Source: Pycnococcus provasolii | Taxonomy: Eukaryota; Chlorophyta; Pseudoscourfieldiophyceae; Pseudoscourfieldiales | Length of the DNA stretch: 64,000 bases | Reading direction: 5' to 3' | NCBI GenBank assembly: GCA_049487715.1 | Contig: CP150562.1 | Span: forward strand, 310,001 to 374,000 | Shown: positions 10,640 through 19,435 of the stretch, one piece after another | How positions within the stretch are numbered: position 1 is the stretch's first letter | How the letters are laid out: every line of letters starts with the position of its first letter | Notes under the pieces: model-generated | What the model saw: the letters and a program-made list of their open reading frames with translations, nothing else | What the model was told of the DNA's origin: nothing | The model's database searches: none | Translations under genes and position numbers: made by a program

Positions 10640-11736
10640 CCAGCCTGGTTGCATCTGAGCGCTCCAGCGAGGGCGCGTGAAGTGGTGTCGCAGGTGCGCG
10701 CCACAGCCAATTGGCGTGCGGTGGCGGTGAGACGCATGCGCACGGCTTTGGGCACATCCAAGGCGGGGCTTGCTACGCTGGCGTACTGGCGGGAGGCCAA
10801 TACAGAGGGCACCCGGGTGCGCTACGATGCACGCTGGGAAGCGTTTGCCGCTTACTGCGATCGCGCGGGGCGGAGCGCGCTGCCAGCCACGCCGGAGACG
10901 GTGGCCATGTATCTTGCTGTGTTGGCGCAAAAGTATCGCAACACACGCAAGGGCGCATCAGCCAAGTCATACAAGCAGATCGTTGCCGCGATCAACCACG
11001 TGCATCGTGAGTTTCATCTGGAGACGCCGGGAGGCGCCAACCTCGTCAAGCAAGTAAGGCGAGGAATCCGTGCGGAGCAGGCGGAGATGCTCTCTGATAC
11101 ACCGCAGCGAACGTACCTGCCCATCAGCGTCCTCTACCAGATCCTGGAGCTGGCAGAGACGACGACGAATGTGTCGCTCCTGGCGGATTGTGCAGCGTTC
11201 TTTTTGCATTCGTGCTTTTTGCGCGAGCATCCACGGCAAAAGCGGTGATCGAGCGTGATGTGGTGCTGGACGACACCAATGCACGCCTCGCTGTCATCGA
11301 GCGCTTTTTCAAAGGGCGCAGGAGGCGAACGCCATCGCTACGCGTCTTTGAATTTGGCGAGCACGCATTCCCGCGTGTGCGGGCGGTCCTCGCGCGCTTT
11401 CGACGTTTGCGTGGCGCGGTCCGCGAGGTATCGCCGTGCTTCGCGCTGGCAGGCGAGCGGGCTAGGCAGCCCAACCGCCAGCTAGCGCGTGTGCTGGAGC
11501 AGGTGACGGCACCACGGGGTACGTACTACTCGTGGCACAGCCTGCGCAAGGGCGCGGCGACATGTGCATTTGCATTGCATGTCCGATACGAATCCATCTG
11601 CGCGTACGGTGGCTGGAGTGTCGCCAGCGGCGTTGCACATGATTACATCGACCCGCTGGCTGCGTCAGATGCGCGTGGAGCACATTTCTTTGGGTGGCTC
11701 ATGCCTTCCGTGGTGCCGCCCGGCGCGCAGCGTTAA
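10640..11736 (+). pseudogene. DIRS-type tyrosine recombinase, one frameshift
   Basis: The N-terminal core-binding part (RTALGTSKAGLATLAYW through VKQVRRGIRAEQ) lies in the frame ending at 11248. The catalytic part lies in the frame ending at 11736. They join near 11210-11230, where FFLHSCFL should run into RASTAKAVIERDVVL, the region of the first catalytic Arg. The second part shows WHSLRKG with His at 11536-11538 and Arg at 11545-11547, a GGW box, and the nucleophile Tyr at 11644-11646 in HDYIDP. This enzyme would insert the circular DNA form by site-specific recombination. Apart from the single frame break, all catalytic residues are present. Confidence 0.85.
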
Positions 11737-11758
11737 CGCGCGCGCCGCATTCATACTC

Positions 11759-11779
11759 TGGCCATTCGGTCGGTGAAAC
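11759..11779 (+). repeat. Split direct repeat B1
   Basis: Twenty-one bases identical to 12046-12066. Its last five bases, GAAAC, are also the first five of A2, so B1 and A2 overlap exactly as expected for a B2-A1 circle junction copied into the element. Confidence 0.85.
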
Positions 11780-11950
11780 CTTTGGCCCACGGGCTAGGGG
11801 TTTTGAATTCGAATCTCCGATTCAAACAGGCCTGCTTCACATTGCCATGCGAAGCAGGCGCGCGGTAAACCCGCGCGGGGAACTGCCCGCGGATACCCGC
11901 GGTTTCCCCGTCTCACTCTTAGTTTTGCACGCGACTGAAGTTCGCGCGCA
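11775..11950 (+). repeat. Split direct repeat A2
   Basis: Identical to A1 over all 176 bases. It lies downstream of the recombinase stop codon and joins directly to B1. Confidence 0.93.
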
Positions 11951-12045
11951 CCCACCCAGACCCTCCCTCTCTAAGGCACGATTGGGACAGGCAAAAAACG
12001 ACGTGATTAACGAATAATTTATTGTAATTATTTCGATACCTTTTT

Positions 12046-12066
12046 TGGCCATTCGGTCGGTGAAAC
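12046..12066 (+). repeat. Split direct repeat B2 (right end)
   Basis: Second copy of B. It marks the right end of the element; sequence after 12066 is taken as host DNA. Confidence 0.85.
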
Positions 12067-12078
12067 TCGTTTTCACCG
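12058..12078. repeat. Perfect inverted repeat at the right junction
   Basis: Arms CGGTGAAA and TTTCACCG are 8 bp each with a 5-bp spacer CTCGT. The right end of the element falls at the arm/spacer border. The shape resembles a tyrosine-recombinase site such as lox or FRT; that role is inferred. Confidence 0.6.
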
Positions 12079-12646
12079 AACCCCAATCAAGTTTACATCT
12101 TTTTTTCCCTTAGTGGTACTTAGTTCGTGCTCCGTGTTGGGTTTGACTTGACACACGTGTTGTCGGAATTGGTCCCATCACCCGTCCCATCACTCACTCG
12201 TCCCATCACTCACTCGTCCCATCACGCGCCATCACTCGTCCCATCAATCAACACGCGTTTCGTTCGTTCGTTCGTTCTATTGAATCCGTCATTCCTGTGC
12301 TCGTTCACTTTGGTTGCTTTGGTTGCTTTGGACTCACAGTGTTTGCTTTCGTCACATCTTAAGCAAAGTGTATCTCTTAAGATCTTAAGACTGTCTTGCA
12401 CCACTGGAGCCACTGTCTTGTCTTGTCTTGTCTTGTCTTGTCTTGTGTGTCTGCACGGTCTTGTGTCTGCCGGTCTTGTGTCTTTCACACTTGTGTTCGT
12501 TCATTGGCAACGTTTACCAGCCTCCTTCTTGTCTTGGCATCTTGCAAGTCTCTCTCTTTTTTGAAACCTTATACACTGTACTGGACGCGTGCAAACACAT
12601 ACTGTACTGTACTGTAGGTCGAAGAAGTGAAGTAGTAGTAAGAACT
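12079..12646. other. Intergenic with simple repeats
   Basis: It holds a degenerate tandem of CCCATCACTCACTCGT (12174-12250), GTTCGTTCGTTCGTT (about 12261-12277), a doubled TTTGGTTGC, and (TCTTG)n at 12416-12445. It forms the upstream region of the RINGv gene and ends in ACTGTACTGTACTGTAGG. Confidence 0.7.
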
Positions 12647-13867
12647 ATGGATAGTCCTCGAACTTCGTCCTCAGACGGCCAGTTACTGCTAGACTCGCAC
12701 GCCGTGACATTTGGTGTCATTTTTGTAGGCTCGAGCATGGCCATTCCCTCGTCGGAATTCAAGCCTGTGCCAGGGGAAGTGGGTCAGGCGGTTGAACTCT
12801 CGACAAGTGGACGCGTGACGCTTGACGGTGACTCGACGGAACGGCTAGGACCGCTCGTGTGCTTCCTCTCATCCAAACTACCCTGTGACGAAGAGGAACT
12901 CGTCGTGCAGTGCCTCGTCGATGACGCGTGGGTCGACCTGTGCACGCTCACCAACGCCTCGCCAAGTCACTCGTGCCAGCTCAACTTTTCCGGAGGACGC
13001 ATCTCAAAGCTGCGCATACGAGGAAGGGAGTGCCGCATCTGCTTCGAGCCGCAGGGTGGTGACAGTGACTCGAAGCTCGTCGCACCTTGCGCGTGCAAGG
13101 GTTCGCAGCGCTGGGTTCACCGCTCATGCCTGACGCAGTGTGGTGGGCAGGTTGGCGGGAAGTGCACCGTTTGCAAAGCAACGTTCCGAATCACCGACTC
13201 GATGAGTGAGCGGCAGCTGCAGGAAGCTGTTGAGCGTGCGACCGCGGCATTCGATCAGGCGTTTGGCATCGATTCCACACATAATGCGTCGCCTACGCCG
13301 CGTGCGCCACTGGACTTGGACAACTCGCCACGGCATCGGCTTCCACCGCCACCTCTCGTGGGGTCAGCCACCAACCTCTCTCGCACGAACGCGTCGACGC
13401 GTCACTCATCCAGCCTTCGCCTTCGCGGACATCATCGCAGGCAAGGTTCGCGCGAGTTTGAGTGCGACATCAACGTCCGTGGTCACCGTCGATCCAACTC
13501 TCGCGAACTTGAGCATGCGTCGACGCGTCACTCATCCAGCCTTCGCCTTCGCGGACATCATCGCAGGCAAGGTTCGCGCGAGTTTGAGTGCGACGTCAAC
13601 GTCCGTGGTCATCGTCGATCGTCGCGATCGCACACGGGAGGAGGTGGAGGAGGAGGTGGTGATGGTCGCGACGGCGACGGCGGCGTGCGCAATCACAGAC
13701 GACGAAGGCGCTCCGATGACGCCTCTATGAGGATGGTGCAGGCTGCGGTGGAGGCAGGAGCGCGCGGCGCGTTGGCGGCGGCGGCGATGCTGAGGCGGAG
13801 CGAGGAGGAGCGCGCGCTTGCGCATGCGCATGCGCATGCGGAGGACGACCTGATACCCGTGGCATGA
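12647..13867 (+). CDS. RINGv (RING-CH) domain protein, MARCH-like E3 candidate
   Basis: The 406-residue product starts at the ATG at 12647. A C4HC3 RINGv zinc finger lies at about 127-180: CRIC, then CAC, WVHRSCL, and CTVC. RINGv fingers are found in MARCH-type E3 ubiquitin ligases, which bind an E2. Most MARCH proteins are membrane-bound, but no clear membrane segment is seen here, so this may be a soluble relative. The N-terminal 120 residues may form a small beta domain. The C-terminal half is Arg/His/Ser-rich and disordered, and includes a two-unit internal repeat of about 42 residues, a Gly run and HAHAHAHAE. The inserted retroelement ends about 580 bp upstream. Confidence 0.85.
   Translation: MDSPRTSSSDGQLLLDSHAVTFGVIFVGSSMAIPSSEFKPVPGEVGQAVELSTSGRVTLDGDSTERLGPLVCFLSSKLPCDEEELVVQCLVDDAWVDLCTLTNASPSHSCQLNFSGGRISKLRIRGRECRICFEPQGGDSDSKLVAPCACKGSQRWVHRSCLTQCGGQVGGKCTVCKATFRITDSMSERQLQEAVERATAAFDQAFGIDSTHNASPTPRAPLDLDNSPRHRLPPPPLVGSATNLSRTNASTRHSSSLRLRGHHRRQGSREFECDINVRGHRRSNSRELEHASTRHSSSLRLRGHHRRQGSREFECDVNVRGHRRSSRSHTGGGGGGGGDGRDGDGGVRNHRRRRRSDDASMRMVQAAVEAGARGALAAAAMLRRSEEERALAHAHAHAEDDLIPVA
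13391..13623 (+). repeat. In-frame 126-bp tandem duplication inside the RINGv gene
   Basis: Two copies, 13391-13516 and from 13517, differ at few positions and keep the frame, as 126 is a multiple of three. Each encodes a block beginning ASTRHSSSLRLRGHH. Confidence 0.92.
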
Positions 13868-14718
13868 AGGGTCAGGGACGCCGGCGCAACCCGTTCGCCC
13901 ATCTAGCTCGCCGCCTTCGCGGTGGTTGCGAGGTGTGCGAATAAGGAGCGCCTGCACCTCGTTCGTCGCCGACGGCGCGCGTAGCTGCGTCGCCGCAGGG
14001 GCAGGGGCGGGATCTTTTTTAAATTCAAAAGAAAAAGGCAGTTGAGTAAGTTAGCACACTGACCTGAGCACGCAAAGCACGCACGGGCAGCAGCCGAAAC
14101 CTTTCGGGTATTATTTTACCCAAACTTACGATAGTTGCTAACCCTACTTCCTACAACTCCCAGGTGCCAGGCCCGCGGGCGCACCCTCATGCGGCAGGTG
14201 GCGTGAAACGGGACGCCTCCAGCCTACAACGTAGGTACTAAGGGACGAGGCAACCTTGGTGGTAAAGGAGAGTGGTAAAGGTAGGCTTCCTACATACGTG
14301 GTACAATAGTTCTTACATACCGTGTGTAGAGACCGTAGAGTGGTATGTTTTTAGTCCTACTATACGGTCTATACCCGTTTACCGTGCACACGCCGTTCGT
14401 TCCAAGCCGTCGCCAATTTTTATAAAATTTTTATCCGCCGCGCCACGGCGCCAACCACTCGCCTTCCTGTCCTCGTGTGGTAAAGTTTACTGTAAGAAGT
14501 AGTTACAGTAAGGTTAAGTTTGGCAAAGGACTCTTCAAAGGGGTTCGAAAACCGAACGGCGAACGGTGCGTGCAACCGTCACCGTGAGTGAATTCTCATT
14601 CAGCCTCCTCGCTCGTCCGAACCGCTCCCAATCCATAGCGTCCCAGCCATGCTGTTTATGGCGGCCTGCATATCGCCTGTATCTATGGCATATCGCCGTG
14701 GTGGTGGTTTTTCATACT
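13868..14718. other. Intergenic, no gene seen
   Basis: No coherent ORF. An open frame upstream of the next gene has no ATG before 14719. Confidence 0.5.
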
Positions 14719-14755
14719 ATGGCGGCGGCGGGCGGCGGCGTCGTCGGCGGCGGCC

Positions 14756-14789
<34 letters not shown>

Positions 14790-15654
14790 CAGTTTTTCGT
14801 TTCTCTCGCACTTCGCGTTAAGACGTGGCTCCTTGTTTGCTCGCGCACCTCCTCTGTCACTACTAAGCCGTCTTCTCTTCGCAGTACTCGTGGCGTGCAC
14901 TTGCAGTCTACCGCCTCAGGCGGGGAACCTCCTCGGCTTTCGCTCTACGCAAAGACCAGGGGCACGAATCACTCCTGGTGGTGTGTCGGCTATGATAGTC
15001 GCGCGCTCGTACGACCCCAAGGAGAGCGCGAAGGCGCTGTACGGGTTCTGCTGCGCACAGCCGTGGCAGAGGAGGTGCGTGAGAGAAAGGAGGCCGTGTA
15101 CCGTCAGACACCTGCTGGCGTGCTCGCACTTCGCAAAGTACAGGGAGAGACACGCCGCGCAGTGCGACATGTGCGTGCGCTGCTATCACATCGACCACGC
15201 GGACGTACGCGCGAGAGACCTGACCAGGAGGCAAAACGGCATCGCCGCACGAGAGGCTGTGGAGCGGTGCAGCTTCCTGGGCGTTGCACCGAGCTATCGC
15301 ACGCAAGGCGGTGGTCTCGAACCAGGTGGCCTCTTTCACCCCACCACAGGAGTGACGAGCCCGAAGCGTGACCCGTCCATGGTGGAGTCAACGGTGTACC
15401 GACCTTGCATGTCCGTCACCGCGCACTGCCCTAAGAAGGAGAAGACGCACGAAAGCTGCGACGACAACCTCAAGTACTTCCCTCGGTTCGCGGACACGCG
15501 CGTCGACCACGCGCCGCAGCGGCGCTTTCAAAGCAGTCCGATGATGCTCGTTGCGCACTATCAGCGCCTGCCGATAATGAAGCGCTGCGCGGAGCTCGAA
15601 CTTCTCCTCGACTTGCCAACCGGGACGTGCAACTCTACGGTGTGGAAGCCGTAG
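14719..15654 (+). CDS. Cys-rich protein with signal peptide or anchor, unknown
   Basis: From the ATG at 14719 the product has 311 residues. It starts with a Gly run and a polyserine tract coded by an AGT/AGC triplet repeat (about 14758-14790). A hydrophobic segment follows (LLSRLLFAVLVACTC, about residues 50-64), which fits a late signal peptide or a membrane anchor. The rest has about 15 Cys, including YGFCCAQPWQRRC and CDMCVRCYHID. I recognise no domain. The polyserine run sits in front of the signal and may vary in length. The frame is open further upstream but without another ATG. Confidence 0.6.
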
Positions 15655-15785
15655 GACGTGAAGGAGTCGCGCATCAGCAGCCGCGGTGCGGCGGCCATTG
15701 TAAGTTATACCGAATTCTTCTAAATATAACACACTGCTTTCGTGTTCGTAGGATTTACAATGCGCCGGCGCCGGCGACGTCGAGC

Positions 15786-16736
15786 TTAAAATGCAACGCT
15801 GCGCGGGTCCGCAGCCGTCTCGCAAAACGCGTCACCCGAGCGCGGTGTGTGCGCCTCCAGGTGGTGGAAAAGCGACTTGATGCGCCTAAGCTGTTCGCTC
15901 GCGCCAGCCCGCCCGAGTCGCAGCATCGACTGCACCTCCACGATCACGCCGCCGCTCGCGCCCTCGCAGCTCATGCTTACGTGTAGGTCGTGCGCAAAGC
16001 CCCAGAATGCTGTAACAAAACGCGCCTGGATGTGCACGAGCGATCCGCCGAAGCGCAGTCTCGCGCGGTTGCTGTACCGCAGCACCTTTGCGCGCGGCTG
16101 GTTATCAATCCACTCGAAAAGCGCATTCGTCGTGCTTGCCAGCGTTGCGTTGACCACCTCCAGCGGTCTCAACCCTGCGTTCCGGTTGGGCGCCAACAAA
16201 GCGACTCGCACGCACGACTCTGTCTGGCTCCGAGCACAGCTCTCCGGAAAGGTGCTCCGTGTATTGTCTTTTGACGTCGCGCGCACCGTCAGAAGGATGA
16301 ACAGAATCACGGCAAGAAGTGCGAGGCCTGTTCTCACGAAGCACGCCGTGCCAAACTTCGCGAACGTGTTGCAGCGAGCGATGCGGTTCTCGACGCGCTG
16401 TCGTAAGCGCAACGCGCGCTCCTCGTATGCAGGTCGCGGCTCGGGTGGGAACGTGCGGAGACTGATCGCCCTGAGTTTGGCGAAGTGTATTAAGACGGCG
16501 TCAATGGCCGATGCTATTGCTGTGATGATGCCGACGGCGATGGCGCATGCACCTACGGCGACGCCGACTTCGTGTTCCCACACGGCTGCTAGTATGGTCT
16601 CAGCGATTCCGAATCCAAGGAAGAAGACTGCGAGGACGGGCACGCAGTGTACGGGGCACGGCACACGCGGGAGCGGCGTGGACGTCACGCCGACTCCCCC
16701 GAAGAAGCGCAGGCGCCTCGCCGCGGACGCGAACAT
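15786..16736 (-). CDS. DUF1499-like membrane protein
   Basis: The 316-residue protein has three predicted membrane helices in the N-terminal half (about 30-52, 57-83 and 130-150). A soluble C-terminal domain follows at about 175-300. Its last part (GVIVEVQSMLRLGRAG then QLRRIKSLFHHLE) matches the end of DUF1499, where an R-S-x-S-R-x-G pattern precedes a final helix. Function of the family is unknown; membrane and photosynthetic compartments are common. The match is partial, so the call is tentative. A second, clearer DUF1499 gene lies at 52430-53449. The gene converges on the Cys-rich gene with 131 bp between stops. Confidence 0.65.
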   Translation of the reverse strand: MFASAARRLRFFGGVGVTSTPLPRVPCPVHCVPVLAVFFLGFGIAETILAAVWEHEVGVAVGACAIAVGIITAIASAIDAVLIHFAKLRAISLRTFPPEPRPAYEERALRLRQRVENRIARCNTFAKFGTACFVRTGLALLAVILFILLTVRATSKDNTRSTFPESCARSQTESCVRVALLAPNRNAGLRPLEVVNATLASTTNALFEWIDNQPRAKVLRYSNRARLRFGGSLVHIQARFVTAFWGFAHDLHVSMSCEGASGGVIVEVQSMLRLGRAGASEQLRRIKSLFHHLEAHTPRSGDAFCETAADPRSVAF

Positions 16737-17236
16737 TATAGGAGAATCAGCTGCAAAGACAGTGGCGCCGCGCCCTGCCGACGACCAATTGCGAATCGGG
16801 CCGCGCGTTTCCCAGACAACTTCGGAGCAACTTCGGGAGCCAACTTCGGCCTACCAAATAAATTCCCTTAAGAACACGCGTGTGTGTGGCTGAAAAAAGG
16901 CTTTTTTCAACCCCCAATTGGAATTCCCCAAACAAAATAATACGGTCTCTCACAGGATCACCCTTTGACCCTCTCCCCCCCTCGTTACCACTCCTTACTT
17001 ACGGTATCCGTAGTATCACTTGACAACACGGTCCCGACCTTCAGTCCCGTTGTTTTTTGTTGCGCAGGTGCGTGTGCCGTTAAAATCTGGAATTTTTGTT
17101 GGTTACATACATACAGGTGACACAAAGTGTCACAAGTTTACAATTTATCAACTAAGCCTCTTCATTCACAGCGCAGGAGGCCTTCATGTGGGGAAGACTT
17201 CCCTCGGCCTCGGTTCTTTTCGTGTCGTGTCCGTTG
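16737..17236. other. Intergenic, AT-richer, no gene seen
   Basis: It contains a hairpin-like AAAAAAGGCTTTTTT at about 16893-16907 and ACATACATACAGGTGACACAAAGTGTCAC near 17105. No ORF of interest. Confidence 0.5.
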
Positions 17237-18727
17237 TCAGTTGTGCCGGTAGTGAACCTTGAGCAGGGGAATACAACCTTCATGAGATGCAGATGCAGAG
17301 GTGCCGCTTGCCGAAAGTGCAAGCACGTCGCGAATCGTTTGCTCAATCAGCGACACCACATCGCCGCTCAGCAAGCGCAGCTCAATGTCGCCGTCGTTCA
17401 CGCCTTTGAATCCATCCTCTCGAAGCATCTGCGCGACATACATGGCGGCATATCTCATCTCAAGCATTGGCGTGTCAAAAACGATGAAGCGATGCGAAAT
17501 TTGTGGCAGTGTGATGTCGTCTAGTTCCCTTTTGAGCGACCTCGGTAGTGCAATCAGCTCGATGCAAGCACTTCCCGTTGAGACAGCCGACTTGCCCACC
17601 GCGAAGCCAAGGAAGTCGCCGTACGACGTCCAGCCGGATGACGCGTACTTCGTCTCAGGATGGCTCGGAATGTCGTGCGGTCGCGCGCCTGACTTCCTCC
17701 ACGTCTCCCACTCCTTCTTGCTCTTAAGACCGAGCTCGCGCACGTACGTACGCGCATCCTCGAAGCTTCGAAAGTCCGTATGATTTCTAACCTGCGCTTT
17801 CTTGCCTTCCGCGTATCCAAGAAAGTCGCCGTACGACGTCCAGCCCGATGACGCGTACGTCGCATCAGGGTGGCTCGGAATGTCGTGCGGGCGCTTGCCT
17901 GACTTACTCCACGCCCTCCACTCCTTCTTGCTCTTCAGGCCGAGCGTATGCACGTACACGCGCGCATCCTCGAAGCTGCGAAACAAGCCACGCGCACCTT
18001 GGCCCTCCGCGAAGCCAAGGAAGTCGCCCAAAGACAGCCAGCCCGATGACGCGTACGTCGCATCAGGGTGGCTCGGAATGTCGTGCGGGCGCTTGCCTGA
18101 CTTACTCCACGCCTGCCAGTCCTTCCAGCTCTTCAGGCCGAGCGTATGCACGTACGCGCGCGCATCCTCGAAGCTGCGAAACGAGCCACGCGCACCTTGG
18201 CCCTCCGCGTATCCAAGAAAGTCGCGGTACGACGTCCAGCCCGATGACGCGTACGTCTTATCAGGACTGCTCGGAATGTCGTGCGGTCGCGCGCCTGACT
18301 TCCTCCACGCCCTCCACTCCTTCTCGCTCTTCAGGCCGAGCGTGCGCATGTACTCGCGCGCATCCTCGAAGCTGCGAAACGCCCCTGCCACCGTGCCCAT
18401 GTATCCGAGGAAGTCGCCGTACGATAGCCAGCCGGATGACGCGTACCTCCCAACAGGATCGCACGAAATGTCGTGCGGTCGCGCGCCTGACTTACTCCAC
18501 GCCTCCCACTCCTTCTTGCTCTTCAGACCGAGCTCGCGCACGTACGTACGCGCATCCTCGAAGCTGCGAAACGACCCGCGCGCTTTCTTCGCGACGACCA
18601 AGGTTTGTGCAGCCTGGTCTATTTTTCTCTTGGTGGGTGAAGACGAAGAGGAAATGGACCGACATGAAAGCTGCGACGGTGGAGGAGGAGCAGGAGGAGG
18701 CGCCACAGCAGAGGACATCATGGCCAT
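17237..18727 (-). CDS. Protein with five INT_rpt repeats
   Basis: The 496-residue protein has a Pro/Ser-rich N terminus with a likely nuclear signal (SPTKRK, then KKAR). It then has five tandem copies of a 62-68-residue unit from about residue 52 to 385. Each unit starts FRSFEDAR, runs through LGLKS..EW..W.KSG.RPHDI, and ends YASSGW.S..DFLG. This is the Pfam INT_rpt (phage-integrase repeat unit) pattern, found in algae and large DNA viruses and sometimes attached to integrases; its role is unknown. A unique C-terminal domain of about 110 residues follows, with no integrase motif. The units are highly similar at DNA level, pointing to recent duplication or homogenisation. The start at 18727 faces the TATA-box minisatellite. 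Confidence 0.85.
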   Translation of the reverse strand: MAMMSSAVAPPPAPPPPSQLSCRSISSSSSPTKRKIDQAAQTLVVAKKARGSFRSFEDARTYVRELGLKSKKEWEAWSKSGARPHDISCDPVGRYASSGWLSYGDFLGYMGTVAGAFRSFEDAREYMRTLGLKSEKEWRAWRKSGARPHDIPSSPDKTYASSGWTSYRDFLGYAEGQGARGSFRSFEDARAYVHTLGLKSWKDWQAWSKSGKRPHDIPSHPDATYASSGWLSLGDFLGFAEGQGARGLFRSFEDARVYVHTLGLKSKKEWRAWSKSGKRPHDIPSHPDATYASSGWTSYGDFLGYAEGKKAQVRNHTDFRSFEDARTYVRELGLKSKKEWETWRKSGARPHDIPSHPETKYASSGWTSYGDFLGFAVGKSAVSTGSACIELIALPRSLKRELDDITLPQISHRFIVFDTPMLEMRYAAMYVAQMLREDGFKGVNDGDIELRLLSGDVVSLIEQTIRDVLALSASGTSASASHEGCIPLLKVHYRHN

Positions 18728-18858
18728 TCGCTTGCAAGAAGAGCGCCGGCAGCTACATATGATGAAGGCCGCTAGGAAGTACTACCAAATAAAAGAGCGC
18801 TGTTGCTGCAAGTGAGCTTGTGGCCGCATCCTCCCCCAGGTAGGTGGGCAAGAGCACC

Positions 18859-19140
18859 TGGTCAAGAATACTACCCCGCGGCCGGTTATATAAGACGCTG
18901 ATTAAGGTGGTCAAGAATACGACCCGGCCGGTTATATAAGACGCTGATTAAGGTGGTCAAGAAGACTACCCGGCCGGTTATATAAGACGCTGATTAAGGT
19001 GGTCAAGAATACTACGGGTACCCGGCCGGTTATATAAGACGCTGATTAAGGTGGTCAAGAATACTTAATACTACCCGGCCGGTCTTATAAGACGCTGATT
19101 AAGGTGGTCAAGAATACTAACCTTTACCCGGCCGGTGTTG
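18859..19140. repeat. Minisatellite with a TATA-like box in most units
   Basis: Six units start with TGGTCAAGAA at 18859, 18908, 18954, 19000, 19052 and 19105, so the spacing is 46-53 bp. Each of the first four carries CGGCCGGTTATATAAGACGC, with TATATAAG at 18887, 18933, 18979 and 19031. The fifth has CTTATAAG and the sixth has lost it. The array fills the upstream region shared by the INT_rpt gene (minus) and the YHYH gene (plus). Confidence 0.95.
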
Positions 19141-19435
19141 CAAGGCTGCACCATTAAGGGGGGAGGTTGTCGTTTTCCGCGCCGCGCCGCGCCGGTTTTA
19201 AAACTTTTACGTTTGGTAAATTAATTTTACAGAAGTTTTACAGAAGTTTTCCTGTACTGTTCGCCGCCGCTCCCAGCTTGACTGACTTGAAGGGACTTGC
19301 CTGACTTTCATGGTCGCTGACTTGGCTTGAGCTGTTGATTGTGGAATCAGTTTAAGAAAAGACAAGACTCATCTTCATCTTCATCTTTCATTGCAGTAGG
19401 TAGCCCAAAGCTTCATCGTGGCGTTTTTTGGCGTG

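Larger units (their letters stand above)
7096..12066 (+). mobile_element. DIRS/PAT-like tyrosine-recombinase retrotransposon
   Basis: A 4.97-kb element bounded by split direct repeats in the order A1 - coding - B1A2 - B2. A1 (7096-7271) is identical over 176 bp to A2 (11775-11950). A 21-bp B repeat occurs at 11759-11779, joined to A2, and again at 12046-12066. Inside, in order, are a GC-rich region that may have held gag, a reverse transcriptase with YVDD, an RNase H, and a tyrosine recombinase with HxxR and a terminal Tyr. There is no integrase, no LTR and no target duplication. This is the PAT/Kangaroo arrangement of the DIRS order. Several frame changes make this copy defective, although the A repeats are identical. 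Confidence 0.88.

Noticed and set aside
6929-12017. Two ORFs sharing the identical peptide TFGPRARGFEFESPIQTG... at 7100-7300 and 11780-11950
   Set aside because: They are frames through the identical A1 and A2 repeats of the retroelement, not a duplicated gene.
17802-18815. Two long plus-strand ORFs over the INT_rpt gene
   Set aside because: Repeated antisense frames of the five-unit array; the minus frame carries the recognisable domain.
18859-19140. Regular array considered as a CRISPR
   Set aside because: Units are nearly identical end to end with no unique spacers, and the genome is eukaryotic.
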